Of a DNA stretch of 64,000 bases, positions 7,561 through 16,135 are shown one piece after another. The notes under the pieces are model-generated. The model was given only the letters and a program-made list of their open reading frames with translations, ran no database searches and had not been told where the DNA came from. The translations under genes were made by a program, and so were the position numbers. Where the stretch lies: positions 16,146 through 80,145 of the forward strand of contig JAPSFM010000014.1 in assembly GCA_035063885.1 (NCBI GenBank), written 5' to 3'. The stretch is from CAADGY01 sp900696665. Its GTDB lineage: Bacteria; Acidobacteriota; Terriglobia; Bryobacterales; Bryobacteraceae. Position 1 is the first letter of the stretch, and every line of letters begins with the position of its first letter.

Positions 7561-8988
7561 CTATACCTTGGGCCGCTGCCGGTGGAATTCCGTAACGTTT
7601 TGAAACTGGTTTCCGATTTGGAGAATCAAGTTCTCATTGAACGGGCGGGTGACAAGCGACACGGCAACGGGCATGCCCTCGGCGAAGCCGCACGGCAGGA
7701 TGAGTTCGGGTAAGCCGGCGAGGTTCCCCATCGTGTTCAGATCGCGATTGCCCCTCGGTTTCGGTTTGGGCCGGGGTTGGGATGGGTCATCGAGAGCCTG
7801 CGTGATTTTGCTTGCGATTCCGAACAGGCTAGGCGCAAGCATGGCGTCCACCTCGCCAAAGAGGCGCCGCGCCTCGTCCTGCATTCTCCTGCGTACGCGC
7901 ATGGCTTTGAGATAGCTGGAAGCCTTCACCTCCAGCCCGGCTTTGAGCCCGGCGATCTGCTTGCGGTCTTCGAGTTGATCGACACGGCCGTCGCGGATCA
8001 GCGGTTCAAAGATCGCAGAGCCTTCCGTGCCGACAACTGTGCCGGCCACCATGCTGTAGGGCAGTTCGGGCAGCCTTATTTCCTTCAGTTGAACACCCAG
8101 CCCGCGTACCACTTCGAGAGCTTTTGCAAACGCGGGGCGTGCCGCCGGATACGCCAGTTCTTCAAAATCTTCCGGCGCGTATCCGACACGTATGTCGCTG
8201 AGTTTTTTCACGTACTGCGGCGCGTAATAAAAACCCCTGCCGGCCGAACCGGGGTCGTTGGAATCGCCGCCCGCGATCGCTTGCAGCACCAGACCGCAAT
8301 CCTCCGCGGACCGGCACATCGGCCCGAGTTTATCCATTGTCCAGGAAAGCGCCATCGCGCCATAACGGCTTACATATCCATAGGTAGGTCGCAGGCCGGT
8401 GACGCCGCAGTAGGCGCAAGGCGTGACGATGGACCCCCACGTCTCCGACCCAATGGCAAACGGGACCAAAGCCGCGGCGACGGCGCTACCCGATCCGCTA
8501 GACGAGCCACCCGACCAGCGGGTCCGGTCCCAAGGGTTGAGCCCGGGACCCTGGAGAGAAGCCGATGCATAGCGGTAGCCTCCGCCTCCCGCCAGCTCCA
8601 CCATGGACAACTTTCCGATAAGGATGGCACGCGCGCGCTGGAGGCGGTTCACGACAGTGGCGTTGTAGTCGAACACCTGCGCGGCGAAGGGTCGCGCGCC
8701 CCACGTGGTGACACTACCGGCGACAGCGAGCAGATCTTTCGCTCCGCAGGGGATGCCCTGAAGAGGGCCGCGAAACCGCTTCCGGCGGAGGTCGTCATCC
8801 ACCTTCCGGGCCTGGCGCATTGCGTCTTCCCGCAGCGATAGAGCGAGGGCGTTGTAGCGCGGACCCAGCTTCTCCAGGCGATCGCAGAAGGCGCGCGTCA
8901 ACTCTACGCAGGAGAACTCACGCGCGCGCAACTTCGCACTGAGCTCGCCGATGGTGGCGAAGAAGATGTCTTCCGTGAATTCGGGCAT
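7561..8988 (-). CDS. Amidase-signature-family hydrolase
   Basis: A 475-residue amidase of the GatA/AS family, hydrolysing an amide bond with a Ser-cisSer-Lys triad. Visible elements: catalytic Lys in GAKDLL, glycine/serine-rich loop GGSSSGSGSAVAAAL with the cis-Ser, and the nucleophile segment GSETWGSIVTPCAYCG. The last differs from the usual GSDTGGSIRxPA in having Trp in place of the second glycine and Thr-Pro-Cys after it, which may alter the oxyanion hole or substrate preference. It is probably not GatA of the tRNA amidotransferase, since no gatB or gatC is nearby. A 64-residue Tat-signal protein lies 6 bases upstream and looks like a dedicated partner. Substrate unknown. Confidence 0.85.
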   Translation of the reverse strand: MPEFTEDIFFATIGELSAKLRAREFSCVELTRAFCDRLEKLGPRYNALALSLREDAMRQARKVDDDLRRKRFRGPLQGIPCGAKDLLAVAGSVTTWGARPFAAQVFDYNATVVNRLQRARAILIGKLSMVELAGGGGYRYASASLQGPGLNPWDRTRWSGGSSSGSGSAVAAALVPFAIGSETWGSIVTPCAYCGVTGLRPTYGYVSRYGAMALSWTMDKLGPMCRSAEDCGLVLQAIAGGDSNDPGSAGRGFYYAPQYVKKLSDIRVGYAPEDFEELAYPAARPAFAKALEVVRGLGVQLKEIRLPELPYSMVAGTVVGTEGSAIFEPLIRDGRVDQLEDRKQIAGLKAGLEVKASSYLKAMRVRRRMQDEARRLFGEVDAMLAPSLFGIASKITQALDDPSQPRPKPKPRGNRDLNTMGNLAGLPELILPCGFAEGMPVAVSLVTRPFNENLILQIGNQFQNVTEFHRQRPKV

Positions 8989-8994
8989 CTTGGT

Positions 8995-9189
8995 TCAAGC
9001 CCTGAACTGAAACGCCGGTTCCGTGGAAAGGGGAATATCGAAATCCGACAACCTCTCGCCAGTATCCCGGACGCCTTTGAGGGCACGCTCCAAATCGTCC
9101 AGGGGTTCAGCGTTTGTCTTCCGCTGCGCCTGCGCCACGGATACGGCAGCGAGGCCGGCCGCCAGTTCACGGCGTGTGAGCTTTTTCAT
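8995..9189 (-). CDS. Small Tat-signal protein preceding the amidase
   Basis: A 64-residue protein whose first 22 residues are a twin-arginine export signal (MKKLTRRELAAGLAAVSVAQAQ). Only about 40 residues remain after cleavage. They are acidic and probably helical (EPLDDLERALKGVRDTGERL), followed by a short tail. It sits 6 bases ahead of the amidase, which has no export signal of its own. The arrangement suggests a small accessory subunit, perhaps GatC-like in size, or co-export of the amidase by a hitchhiker mechanism; both are inference. I do not recognise a named family. Confidence 0.6.
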   Translation of the reverse strand: MKKLTRRELAAGLAAVSVAQAQRKTNAEPLDDLERALKGVRDTGERLSDFDIPLSTEPAFQFRA

Positions 9190-9220
9190 TCAGTAGCTAT
9201 TATGCACAGACGCAACGGGA

Positions 9221-10750
9221 TCAAGTGCGCGGCGCCAAAGCATCCAAAGCAGCCCTTTCCATAACGGGCCGGGGCGCGGATTCTCCCATCCAGAGTTCGA
9301 ATTGGTGGGCCGCTTGTTCCAAAAACATTTGAAGGCCCGGAATGACCGTCTTACCCTGGGCGGAAGCGCGTTGAATCAGTACCGTTTCAAGCGGGTTGTA
9401 AACCATATCGAACACCACGTCGCCTGGAATGCGCCCGTTAAAGAAACATTCGTTCGAGTGGGGGTACATGCCGACCGAAGTCGCATGCACGATGGCGTCG
9501 AAGTTCTGCGTTTCAGCCTGCTTCAAAAGCAGAGGCTCGGCGCCGCAGTTCTTTGCCAGCGCACGCACACGGTCGACATTTCTTCCCACGATGGATACCT
9601 TGGCGCCGGCGTCGGTAAGGGCAAATGCGGCGCTGCGAGCCGCGCCTCCATTCCCCACCAGCAGAACGGAAGACTTCGGCAGACGTAGATATTTCGAGAG
9701 GGGCACTGTCACACCGGGAACGTCCGTGTTCGCACCACGCCACTTCCCGCCCTTCCGCCAGACGGTGTTAACGGCGCCGATGCGCCTGGCAAGCGGGTCT
9801 ACGATATCGAGGTAGCGGATGATCCTCTGCTTGTGCGGAATGGTTACGCTGAAACCGGTGACGGGCAGTTTCTCCGCCATCAGGAAGAAGTCTTTGAGCT
9901 GGTTAGGATGCACCAGGAACGGCAGGTAGACGGCATCGATGCGGCGCGCCTGGAATGCGCGATTGTGCACGGCTGGGGAAATCGAGTGCCGCACGGGATC
10001 CGCGATGACGCCGTAGATACGGGCGGTGCGGGAAAACTTCTCGACGCGATAGCAGTGGCGCAATTGGCGCGCACTGACCTGACCCGCTGCCGTACCTTCG
10101 GCGGCATGAGGAGCGGCATAAGTGTATAGTCCACCGAAGGCGGGAGAAAGAACGCGGGTCGAAAACCCCATTTCACCCATCGCAAGCACTACCATCGATA
10201 CCCGGGGATGAGCCCTGGGCAGCGAAAGTACGCGGTAGTTATCAGACGGTTTCCGGGGAGTCGTAACGATCTTATAGGCATCCGCCGGAATTCGTGTCAT
10301 CCGGCGCAGCAAAGCCTCCAGCGGTGGAGTACTGGTGAAATTGTGATACGAGATCAATAGAAATGTCTGGCCTCGTAACGGATCGAGGATCGAAGGAGCA
10401 CTCTCAGCCGATTCGATTTCGACATCCACGCCCTTTGCGCCGGCAGCGACAGCAGCTTCGAGAATTTTGAGCTGCTGCTCGATGCTGCCGTTGAATCTAC
10501 CCTGATTCTGATGGCGCCGGCAGGTGGCGAGAATCGTAGTATCCGGATGCTCGCCTAAAAACCGGCTGATGGCCTCTACGCCGGTTTCCGGCCGTTCGAG
10601 GTAGTCGAGCCGGAATTCGAAGAACCGCTCTCCGCCTTCGAGCTCCCGCCGTGCGTGTTCACACAGTTCCGAGGCAGTGGGAAGTCCTAGGGCGATACAG
10701 ACCTTCGGCAGCGGGGTGCGATGGGACATTTCCTGAGAGGTCTTTAGCAT
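9221..10750 (-). CDS. aroDE: Bifunctional 3-dehydroquinate dehydratase / shikimate dehydrogenase
   Basis: A 509-residue fusion catalysing two consecutive shikimate-pathway steps. Residues about 15-225 are a type I (Schiff-base) dehydroquinase: FEFRLDYLE, ATCRRHQNQGRF, LISYHNF and the lysine in DAYKIVTTP. Residues about 240-505 are AroE: YGVIADPVRHSISPAVHN, VTIPHKQ with the catalytic Lys, GAVNTV, the NTD at the shikimate site and the Rossmann loop GNGGAARSAAFAL. Such fusions are standard in plants and occur in some bacteria. An alternative start is the ATG at 10729 (MSHRTPLPK). Neither start has a good ribosome site. The next gene upstream is deoC, which has no pathway link. Confidence 0.93.
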   Translation of the reverse strand: MLKTSQEMSHRTPLPKVCIALGLPTASELCEHARRELEGGERFFEFRLDYLERPETGVEAISRFLGEHPDTTILATCRRHQNQGRFNGSIEQQLKILEAAVAAGAKGVDVEIESAESAPSILDPLRGQTFLLISYHNFTSTPPLEALLRRMTRIPADAYKIVTTPRKPSDNYRVLSLPRAHPRVSMVVLAMGEMGFSTRVLSPAFGGLYTYAAPHAAEGTAAGQVSARQLRHCYRVEKFSRTARIYGVIADPVRHSISPAVHNRAFQARRIDAVYLPFLVHPNQLKDFFLMAEKLPVTGFSVTIPHKQRIIRYLDIVDPLARRIGAVNTVWRKGGKWRGANTDVPGVTVPLSKYLRLPKSSVLLVGNGGAARSAAFALTDAGAKVSIVGRNVDRVRALAKNCGAEPLLLKQAETQNFDAIVHATSVGMYPHSNECFFNGRIPGDVVFDMVYNPLETVLIQRASAQGKTVIPGLQMFLEQAAHQFELWMGESAPRPVMERAALDALAPRT

Positions 10751-10789
10751 AGCACGGCCACCGGCGGCCGGCGTTAAGGCCGCGAGAAG

Positions 10790-11533
10790 CTAGGACACCG
10801 GCCCCAGGCCGCCAGTGGCCGTTGGCGCGGCTTGAGCCGCGAGGTGAGCTTTCCAATCGTCGAGAATAGCCGCCGTAGCCGTGGCGCCGAAGCGCGCGCA
10901 GCCCACCTGATGAACCTGCAACGCTTTTTCCAGCGTGCGTACACCGCCGGCGGCCTTTACCTTTACCCTGTCGCCACAGACTCGAACCATCAGGCGCAGG
11001 TCTTCCATCGTCGCTCCTGTTGGCGCAAACCCCGTGGACGTCTTTGCAAAGTCCACATCCGTCCGTTTGCAGATCTTGCAGGCGATGATCTTGAGGTCTT
11101 CCGTAAGATAGGCGTTTTCAAAAATGACTTTCAGCACCGCGCCGCCCTGGTGGCAGATATTCGCCATCTGGAGCAACTCCGATTCGACATACTGGAACTC
11201 GCGCGAGATCATCTTGCCGATGTTGATGACCATGTCCACTTCCTTGACGCCGCGCCGGAGCAGGTCCTGTGCCTCGTACAGTTTGGAGGCGGTAGTGCTC
11301 GAGCCGTGCGGAAAGCCGGCAACGCTTCCCAGGCGGACGCCGCTTCCGGCCAGCCAACGCGAGGCGAGATCCACGTCGGAAGGTCTCAACATGACCGCCG
11401 CTACCCCGTACTCGCGGGCTATGCGGCAGCCCTCTGCCACATCCTGCTCAGAAAGCTCGGGTCGCAGGAGGGAGTGGTCAATCATTTTTGCGAGTTCTTC
11501 GTAGGTGGCCGGCGGCTGCCGCTGCTCGTCCAT
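10790..11533 (-). CDS. deoC: Deoxyribose-phosphate aldolase
   Basis: A 247-residue class I aldolase of the DeoC family, cleaving 2-deoxyribose 5-phosphate to glyceraldehyde 3-phosphate and acetaldehyde. The TIM-barrel landmarks are in place: IDHSLLRP near the start, KEVDMVINIGKM, the second-shell lysine in DFAKTSTGF and the Schiff-base lysine in VKVKAAGGVR. An AGGAGG ribosome site precedes the ATG by 4 bases. It is followed by aroDE after 39 bases, probably in the same transcript. The final 15 residues (Ala/Thr/Gly/Pro) extend beyond the usual end. Confidence 0.93.
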   Translation of the reverse strand: MDEQRQPPATYEELAKMIDHSLLRPELSEQDVAEGCRIAREYGVAAVMLRPSDVDLASRWLAGSGVRLGSVAGFPHGSSTTASKLYEAQDLLRRGVKEVDMVINIGKMISREFQYVESELLQMANICHQGGAVLKVIFENAYLTEDLKIIACKICKRTDVDFAKTSTGFAPTGATMEDLRLMVRVCGDRVKVKAAGGVRTLEKALQVHQVGCARFGATATAAILDDWKAHLAAQAAPTATGGLGPVS

Positions 11534-11608
11534 GAAACCTCCTGGAACCTGCTCTCTCGCGCTCGCGGCTCAGAAACGGAGCCGCGCGTCAACAAGCGGT
11601 TTCTATAT

Positions 11609-12505
11609 TTAGCGCCGCTTTCTGGAAGCAGCAGGTGCATATGGCATTCCCAGGATCTTTAATTGTGCCTTCGATTTAGTCGCCTGCTCGCTTGAGGGCG
11701 CCGTCTTGATGAGGGCGCGAAACTCCTGGACGGCGGCATTCCGTTGTCCCATTTTCACCAGGGACATCCCTTTCATGTACCGTGCATCCAGAGTCTTGTT
11801 GTTCTGCGGATACTTCTCCAGAACCATATCGAACGACTTCAGTGCGGATTCGAACTCGCCGCGATTGTACTGAATACTGCCGATATAGAACTGGGCGTTC
11901 GGCGCCAGATCCGTGTCGCCGAACCACGCGACATAATCGGTGAACTGCTGAAGTGCCAGATCGAACCGTCCGCCGGACTGGTCCCGCAGCGCATTGCTGT
12001 AGAGCGACTCGGCGGACGTGCCGGGTGGAGGTCCCTCCGGGGATACGCCCAACCCCGGGGGGGGAGGAGGAGGACTCGAGAGCACCTTTATTGTACTTCC
12101 CAGATCCGTAACCTGCGCCTGCAGCTTACCCATCCGCCCGTTCATGTCCGCGATCGTTTCCTTCAGCGCCTGAAATTCCGAAGCCATTTGTTCCAGCCTC
12201 GAATTGAGTCCGGCGACAGGCGCGGCAACCATCTTTTCCTGATCGCGTAACTTGTCGCGAAGATTGCTGTCAAGCACAGCCACGTTGGTGTTGGCTTTGT
12301 TCACGTTATCGAGCGTTTGCTGGATCAGCGTGTTTAACGTGGCAAGCTTTTCGTCGACAGTTCGCTGGAGTGAACGGACGTCGTCCTGCAGGAGCGAAAC
12401 GTCTCTCTGCAATTGAACCATTTCCCTGCTCGCGCCAAAGACAGGAGCGGAGATCACGAACACTACAAGTACAAACAGGCAAAAAACTCTCATCGCATTC
12501 CCCAA
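11609..12505 (-). CDS. cpoB: Tol-Pal cell-envelope coordinator CpoB (YbgF-like)
   Basis: A 298-residue periplasmic protein. It has a signal peptide (MRVFCLFVLVVFVISAPVFGA, from ATG at 12505 or 12493, the latter better spaced from GGGGA), then a long coiled coil (about residues 28-145), a proline-glycine linker (PPPPPPGLG) and three TPR-like repeats starting at SLYSNALRDQSGGRFDLAL. This is the YbgF/CpoB layout: trimerising coil plus TPR. In E. coli CpoB ties Tol-Pal to septal peptidoglycan synthesis. It is the last gene of the tol-pal run and shows the expected position after pal. Confidence 0.88.
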   Translation of the reverse strand: MGNAMRVFCLFVLVVFVISAPVFGASREMVQLQRDVSLLQDDVRSLQRTVDEKLATLNTLIQQTLDNVNKANTNVAVLDSNLRDKLRDQEKMVAAPVAGLNSRLEQMASEFQALKETIADMNGRMGKLQAQVTDLGSTIKVLSSPPPPPPGLGVSPEGPPPGTSAESLYSNALRDQSGGRFDLALQQFTDYVAWFGDTDLAPNAQFYIGSIQYNRGEFESALKSFDMVLEKYPQNNKTLDARYMKGMSLVKMGQRNAAVQEFRALIKTAPSSEQATKSKAQLKILGMPYAPAASRKRR

Positions 12506-12618
12506 TAAACAACGTCACAACCGGCGCGCCACGGAAATGGCCGTTGCGCGCCGCTGTGCTTTCTGACAAACGGTGGGGACGGCTCGCCGTCAGAGTAAGC
12601 CGCCCCTGATCGTTACCG

Positions 12619-13395
12619 CTATTGGCCGGCGCTAAAATGCACGCGGCGGTTCATCTGCCAGCAGGATTCGCTCGATTCCGTGCACTGTGGCCGCTCCTCT
12701 CCGTAGCTTACCGTTCTCAGGCGATCGCCGGAAAGGCCGAGTTGCTGCAGAAATTCCTTTGCCGCGCTGGCACGGCGGTCGCCGAGTGCCAGGTTATACT
12801 CCGCTGAGCCGCGCTCATCGCAATGCCCCTCCAAAGTCACGGCAGCATCCGCGAACTCACCGAAGATAGATCGCAGAGCTTCGGCATTCCTCGTCAGCGT
12901 CGCGCGGGCATCTTCGCGGATGGCACTCTTGTCGAAGTCGAAGTACACATCCTGAACTTCGGAAGACAGCCGCTCACTCAATGTCCGTTTCGGCTTCGCC
13001 GGCGGAGGAGGAGGCGGTTGTGGAACGGAGACGTTTACCGTCGCCCTTGCGGTCTGGGTACCTCCCGGACCGGTGGCAGTCAACACGTAGGTTGTAGTAT
13101 TGGTCGGGAATACCTGACGGCTACCCTTAGACTGAACAGCTCCGACACCGCCGCTAATCGAAACATCCGTGGCATCCGTGACTTCCCAACGTAGCGTCGC
13201 GGATTGGCCCCGCTCGATGGCAGAAGGCTCAGCGGTAAAGCTTCTGATCGTCGGTCTTGCCGGTGGTTTAGGTTGTTCCTGCGGGGGCGGTGGCGGCGGC
13301 GGTGGGGGTGGGGGTGGTGCTTTCTTCTTACATCCGGCCGCAAAAAGCAACAACGACAACGCCAAAATTAAGTATCCAATGTTTCGCTTGCTCAT
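12619..13395 (-). CDS. pal: Peptidoglycan-associated lipoprotein with extra Ig-like domain
   Basis: A 258-residue lipoprotein from ATG at 13395. AGGAGG stands 12 bases ahead. The lipobox LLLFAAGC places the lipidated Cys near residue 21. A run of 12 consecutive prolines follows, then an inserted domain of about 80 residues (FTAEPSAIERGQSATLRWEV...TYVLTATGPGG) with an immunoglobulin-like/PKD pattern, a second proline run, and the C-terminal OmpA domain (VYFDFDKSAIR...GHCDERGSAEYNLALGDRRA) with the Asp/Arg residues that grip meso-DAP peptidoglycan. Ordinary Pal lacks the middle domain, which should push the anchor further from the membrane. Start at 13431 is possible but would place 12 residues before the signal. 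Confidence 0.9.
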   Translation of the reverse strand: MSKRNIGYLILALSLLLFAAGCKKKAPPPPPPPPPPPPQEQPKPPARPTIRSFTAEPSAIERGQSATLRWEVTDATDVSISGGVGAVQSKGSRQVFPTNTTTYVLTATGPGGTQTARATVNVSVPQPPPPPPAKPKRTLSERLSSEVQDVYFDFDKSAIREDARATLTRNAEALRSIFGEFADAAVTLEGHCDERGSAEYNLALGDRRASAAKEFLQQLGLSGDRLRTVSYGEERPQCTESSESCWQMNRRVHFSAGQ

Positions 13396-13507
13396 CGTGA
13401 ACGTTAGCCTCCTGAAAATTTGTAATCGCAAATTTTGTCCGTCTGCATCATCGGCCCACCGTAGCAGGAATGACGATTGCAGGAAAACTGATTATATTAT
13501 CTTTTCT

Positions 13508-14887
13508 TTATTGTGCACTCCACACGGGCTTCTCGTTCCGCCCCTGGGAAGTGAGCCGTTGCAACTGCGTGCCGTCGGCCAACATGGTCCAGATCTGCGT
13601 CGAACCACTGCGGTTAGACGAAAAGACGATGTGCCTGCCGTCAGGCGCCCAGGTGGGGTTTTCGTTGCGCCCCACTCCGTGGGTCAACTGCACAAACTGC
13701 CGGGTAGCCACATCCATTACAAACACATTGAAGTTGCCGGGCTCATAACCTCTTGTCCAAGCAAAGGCGATGTGCTGGCCGTCGGGACTCCAGGCCGGAT
13801 TCACCGCATGGCCCTCTCCCGTCGTCAATCGCGTCACATCGGCTCCATCTATATTCATTCTATATATTTGTGGAACGCCGGACCGGCCGGAGACAAAAAC
13901 AATTTCTGAAGCGTTCTTGGGATTTACCTTTGGCTCTACCTCAATTGACTGTACGGACGAAATCCGGCGGAAACCGCTGCCGTCGGTGTTCGCGATGTAA
14001 ATCTGCGAAATACCGGTCGCCGTCGATGAGTACAGAATCTGATTTCCATCGGGCGTAAAGCTCGGAAAAGCATTCAGCGAGGCGCGCTGATTATAGAACG
14101 GCAGCCTGTTGCGGCTGGCGGTGGAGAATATCGTAATCTGCGGCGTGCCTCGCACGAATGTGGTAAAAGCAATCTTCGAGCCGTCGGGCGACGCACCCGG
14201 CATTGTGCTGATGGACTTGAAGAACGTAAGCTGCGACTGGTTTCCACCATCATGGTCCATCGACCAGATCTCTTTATGGCCGGTACGATCGGAAACAAAG
14301 TAAATCTTTGATCCCAGCAGCGATTTTATTCCGAATTGTCCAAGAATATCCGCTGCGAATTCGTGAGCTACTTTTCGTGCGCCAGCCTCATCCAACCCGC
14401 CGAGATAGATTTTGCCCAGCACCTGCGCCGCCTGCGCAGTAGTTTGAGTGACGTTGTACAGCCAGCCGAAGAGCGCAAGTTGTTCTCCCTGCGCCGCGGC
14501 ATAGCCGAATACCACGTAATTTGCATTCACGGGAGGGCCCGCCCAGTCCTGCATCCTGAAGCCCCGCTGGGAAGAATCCGAGGTGCCTGAAGGGAGCGGC
14601 GGCAAAAAATCCTTCGGCTGCTGCGGCACACGGAGCGGGTACATGCTCTTCGAGGCCATGCGAAAAACACCGGACTTCTCGAGATCGTCCCATAGCGTCT
14701 GGTTGAAGGCGCCCATATATTGCTGCGCCTCGCCGGAGGCACGGAAATCGGGCACGGCGATCACCGGACGCTCACCCTTCGTGATCTTGATCAGGATGTC
14801 GCTTTGTTGAGCGACCAGGCCCAGCGCGGCGGACAAGCCCAGGAACGCGGCCGTGCCGGACAACGCTGCGAGTCTTTTTTTTGTCAT
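13508..14887 (-). CDS. tolB: Tol-Pal system translocation protein TolB
   Basis: A 459-residue periplasmic protein. A signal peptide (KKRLAALSGTAAFLGLSAALGLVAQQ) is followed by the mixed N-terminal TolB domain (residues about 35-185), then a beta-propeller with repeated WSPDG/ASPDG/FTPDG blades (SPDGSKIAFTT, TPDGNQILYSS, SPDGQHIAFAW, APDGRHIVFSS). TolB links TolA and Pal in the trans-envelope machine. Its start overlaps the TolA/TonB-like stop through an ATGA junction, giving coupled translation. Confidence 0.93.
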   Translation of the reverse strand: MTKKRLAALSGTAAFLGLSAALGLVAQQSDILIKITKGERPVIAVPDFRASGEAQQYMGAFNQTLWDDLEKSGVFRMASKSMYPLRVPQQPKDFLPPLPSGTSDSSQRGFRMQDWAGPPVNANYVVFGYAAAQGEQLALFGWLYNVTQTTAQAAQVLGKIYLGGLDEAGARKVAHEFAADILGQFGIKSLLGSKIYFVSDRTGHKEIWSMDHDGGNQSQLTFFKSISTMPGASPDGSKIAFTTFVRGTPQITIFSTASRNRLPFYNQRASLNAFPSFTPDGNQILYSSTATGISQIYIANTDGSGFRRISSVQSIEVEPKVNPKNASEIVFVSGRSGVPQIYRMNIDGADVTRLTTGEGHAVNPAWSPDGQHIAFAWTRGYEPGNFNVFVMDVATRQFVQLTHGVGRNENPTWAPDGRHIVFSSNRSGSTQIWTMLADGTQLQRLTSQGRNEKPVWSAQ

Positions 14888-15675
14888 CGCTTTAACTGAA
14901 ACCAGATCTCCACTGCCGCTACGTTTCGCTCGAAGCCGGGCGGCAGCGGTTGAAACGGCGCGGCCTCCAGGATGGCCCGCTGAGCCGACATATCCAACTG
15001 GTAATTGCCGCTGCGCTGAAGCAGTCTGACATCTCGTACCGATCCATCGCGCAGAATATCGAAGGTGACGATCACCGGCGGAGCGGTCTGCAGCCGGGCG
15101 TCGACGTCAGACGTTCGCCACGTGCGCGCTATCTTTTCGCGCAGCAGTTGGTCATACCATCCGAACCGTGTGCCGAGGGAGCCACCAGGACCGCCGACGC
15201 TGCCCCCGCCTCCGATGGTGCCAAACATGGGAGAAGATGCCGCCTGTCCCGACTGGCTGTATAGCTGGCCTTTCTGTTCCTCCCGCTTGCTCCGGTATTG
15301 CTGGCGGCTGGCCGCGATTTCGGATTGCTTTCGCGGCAGGCGCTTGGTCTTGATGGGAATGGCGTCCGGTTCGGGAGGAGGCTGCCGCCGTTGCTGCGCG
15401 GTGGGTTTCGGCGGAGGAGCCGGTACCAGCGATTCCGTATCGTTGGCTACAGGATTCACGACCCCACCACGCGAGGGCACGTTAATTTGGCTGACCGGCG
15501 TGACCAGCGTAGAGCCACCGCCCGCGTTGGGCGAACCGAACTGTTCGCGGCCGCGGCTATCGATCCAGGAATAAGCCACCAGCGAGAAAAATACGGTGAC
15601 GTGCAGCAGCACAGAGCCCGCCAGCGGTCTCCGCAAAGACTCGCGTTCGTCCAGGATGTCTGCATGTCCCGTCAT
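14884..15675 (-). CDS. TolA/TonB-type energy-transducing protein with TonB C-terminal domain
   Basis: A 263-residue inner-membrane protein with one N-terminal segment (SVLLHVTVFFSLVAYSWI), a proline-rich periplasmic region (APPPKPTAQQRRQPPPEP) and a C-terminal TonB-like domain (VIVTFDILRDGSVRDVRLLQRSG...AAPFQPLPP). Position between tolR and tolB makes it the functional TolA, yet the long alanine/lysine helix of enteric TolA is missing and the domain is of the TonB type. It overlaps tolB by four bases (ATGA). It could also serve the TonB receptors elsewhere in the window; which one it energises cannot be read. Confidence 0.85.
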   Translation of the reverse strand: MTGHADILDERESLRRPLAGSVLLHVTVFFSLVAYSWIDSRGREQFGSPNAGGGSTLVTPVSQINVPSRGGVVNPVANDTESLVPAPPPKPTAQQRRQPPPEPDAIPIKTKRLPRKQSEIAASRQQYRSKREEQKGQLYSQSGQAASSPMFGTIGGGGSVGGPGGSLGTRFGWYDQLLREKIARTWRTSDVDARLQTAPPVIVTFDILRDGSVRDVRLLQRSGNYQLDMSAQRAILEAAPFQPLPPGFERNVAAVEIWFQLKR

Positions 15676-15684
15676 TTTCTTCAG

Positions 15685-16131
15685 CTACTTCCGGCGATTC
15701 CCACTCTCTTCGTCCGGCTGGGTTACTACCCGCACTTCAAGCTTTGCCAGGCCCAGTTCACTGATCACCTGGGCAATGGGATCCCAAACGGCGCCCCGGT
15801 CCGCGCGCACGTATACGGCATTCATGCCGGGAAACTGCTGGCGTATCGCCGCGCCGAGGTCGTTGATGTTCATCAGCTTGTCATTGAGGTAGAGGTTGCC
15901 GTTCTGAGTAACCGTGACAACCGGCAACTCCTCCGCGCTGTCCCTGGTCTGCCGGACTTTCGGCACATCCACTTCCAGACCGAACTCCATGACGTGCGCT
16001 GTAAGCATGAAAATGATGAGCAGCACGAGAACGACGTCCACCAGCGGAACGACGTTCATTTCCGAAAGCGCTCCCTGTGTCCGGAACCTCGACCGGCGGA
16101 AAGCGGAACCGCCATTCAGTGAAATGGCCAT
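15685..16131 (-). CDS. tolR: TolR/ExbD-family biopolymer transport protein
   Basis: A 148-residue protein with a basic cytoplasmic start, one membrane helix (MNVVPLVDVVLVLLIIFMLTAHVM) carrying the proton-pathway aspartate (the D of LVDVVLV), and a periplasmic ExbD domain with VVTVTQNGNLYLNDK. It pairs with TolQ to turn the proton gradient into motion of TolA. It sits 4 bases after tolQ and 9 bases before the TolA/TonB-like gene. ExbD versus TolR is decided by neighbours: tolB, pal and cpoB follow. Confidence 0.9.
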   Translation of the reverse strand: MAISLNGGSAFRRSRFRTQGALSEMNVVPLVDVVLVLLIIFMLTAHVMEFGLEVDVPKVRQTRDSAEELPVVTVTQNGNLYLNDKLMNINDLGAAIRQQFPGMNAVYVRADRGAVWDPIAQVISELGLAKLEVRVVTQPDEESGNRRK

Positions 16132-16135
16132 CCCA

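Noticed and set aside
13280..13325. A long G/C run as a possible G-quadruplex or repeat element
   Set aside because: It is the codon run for 12 prolines in Pal and needs no other explanation.
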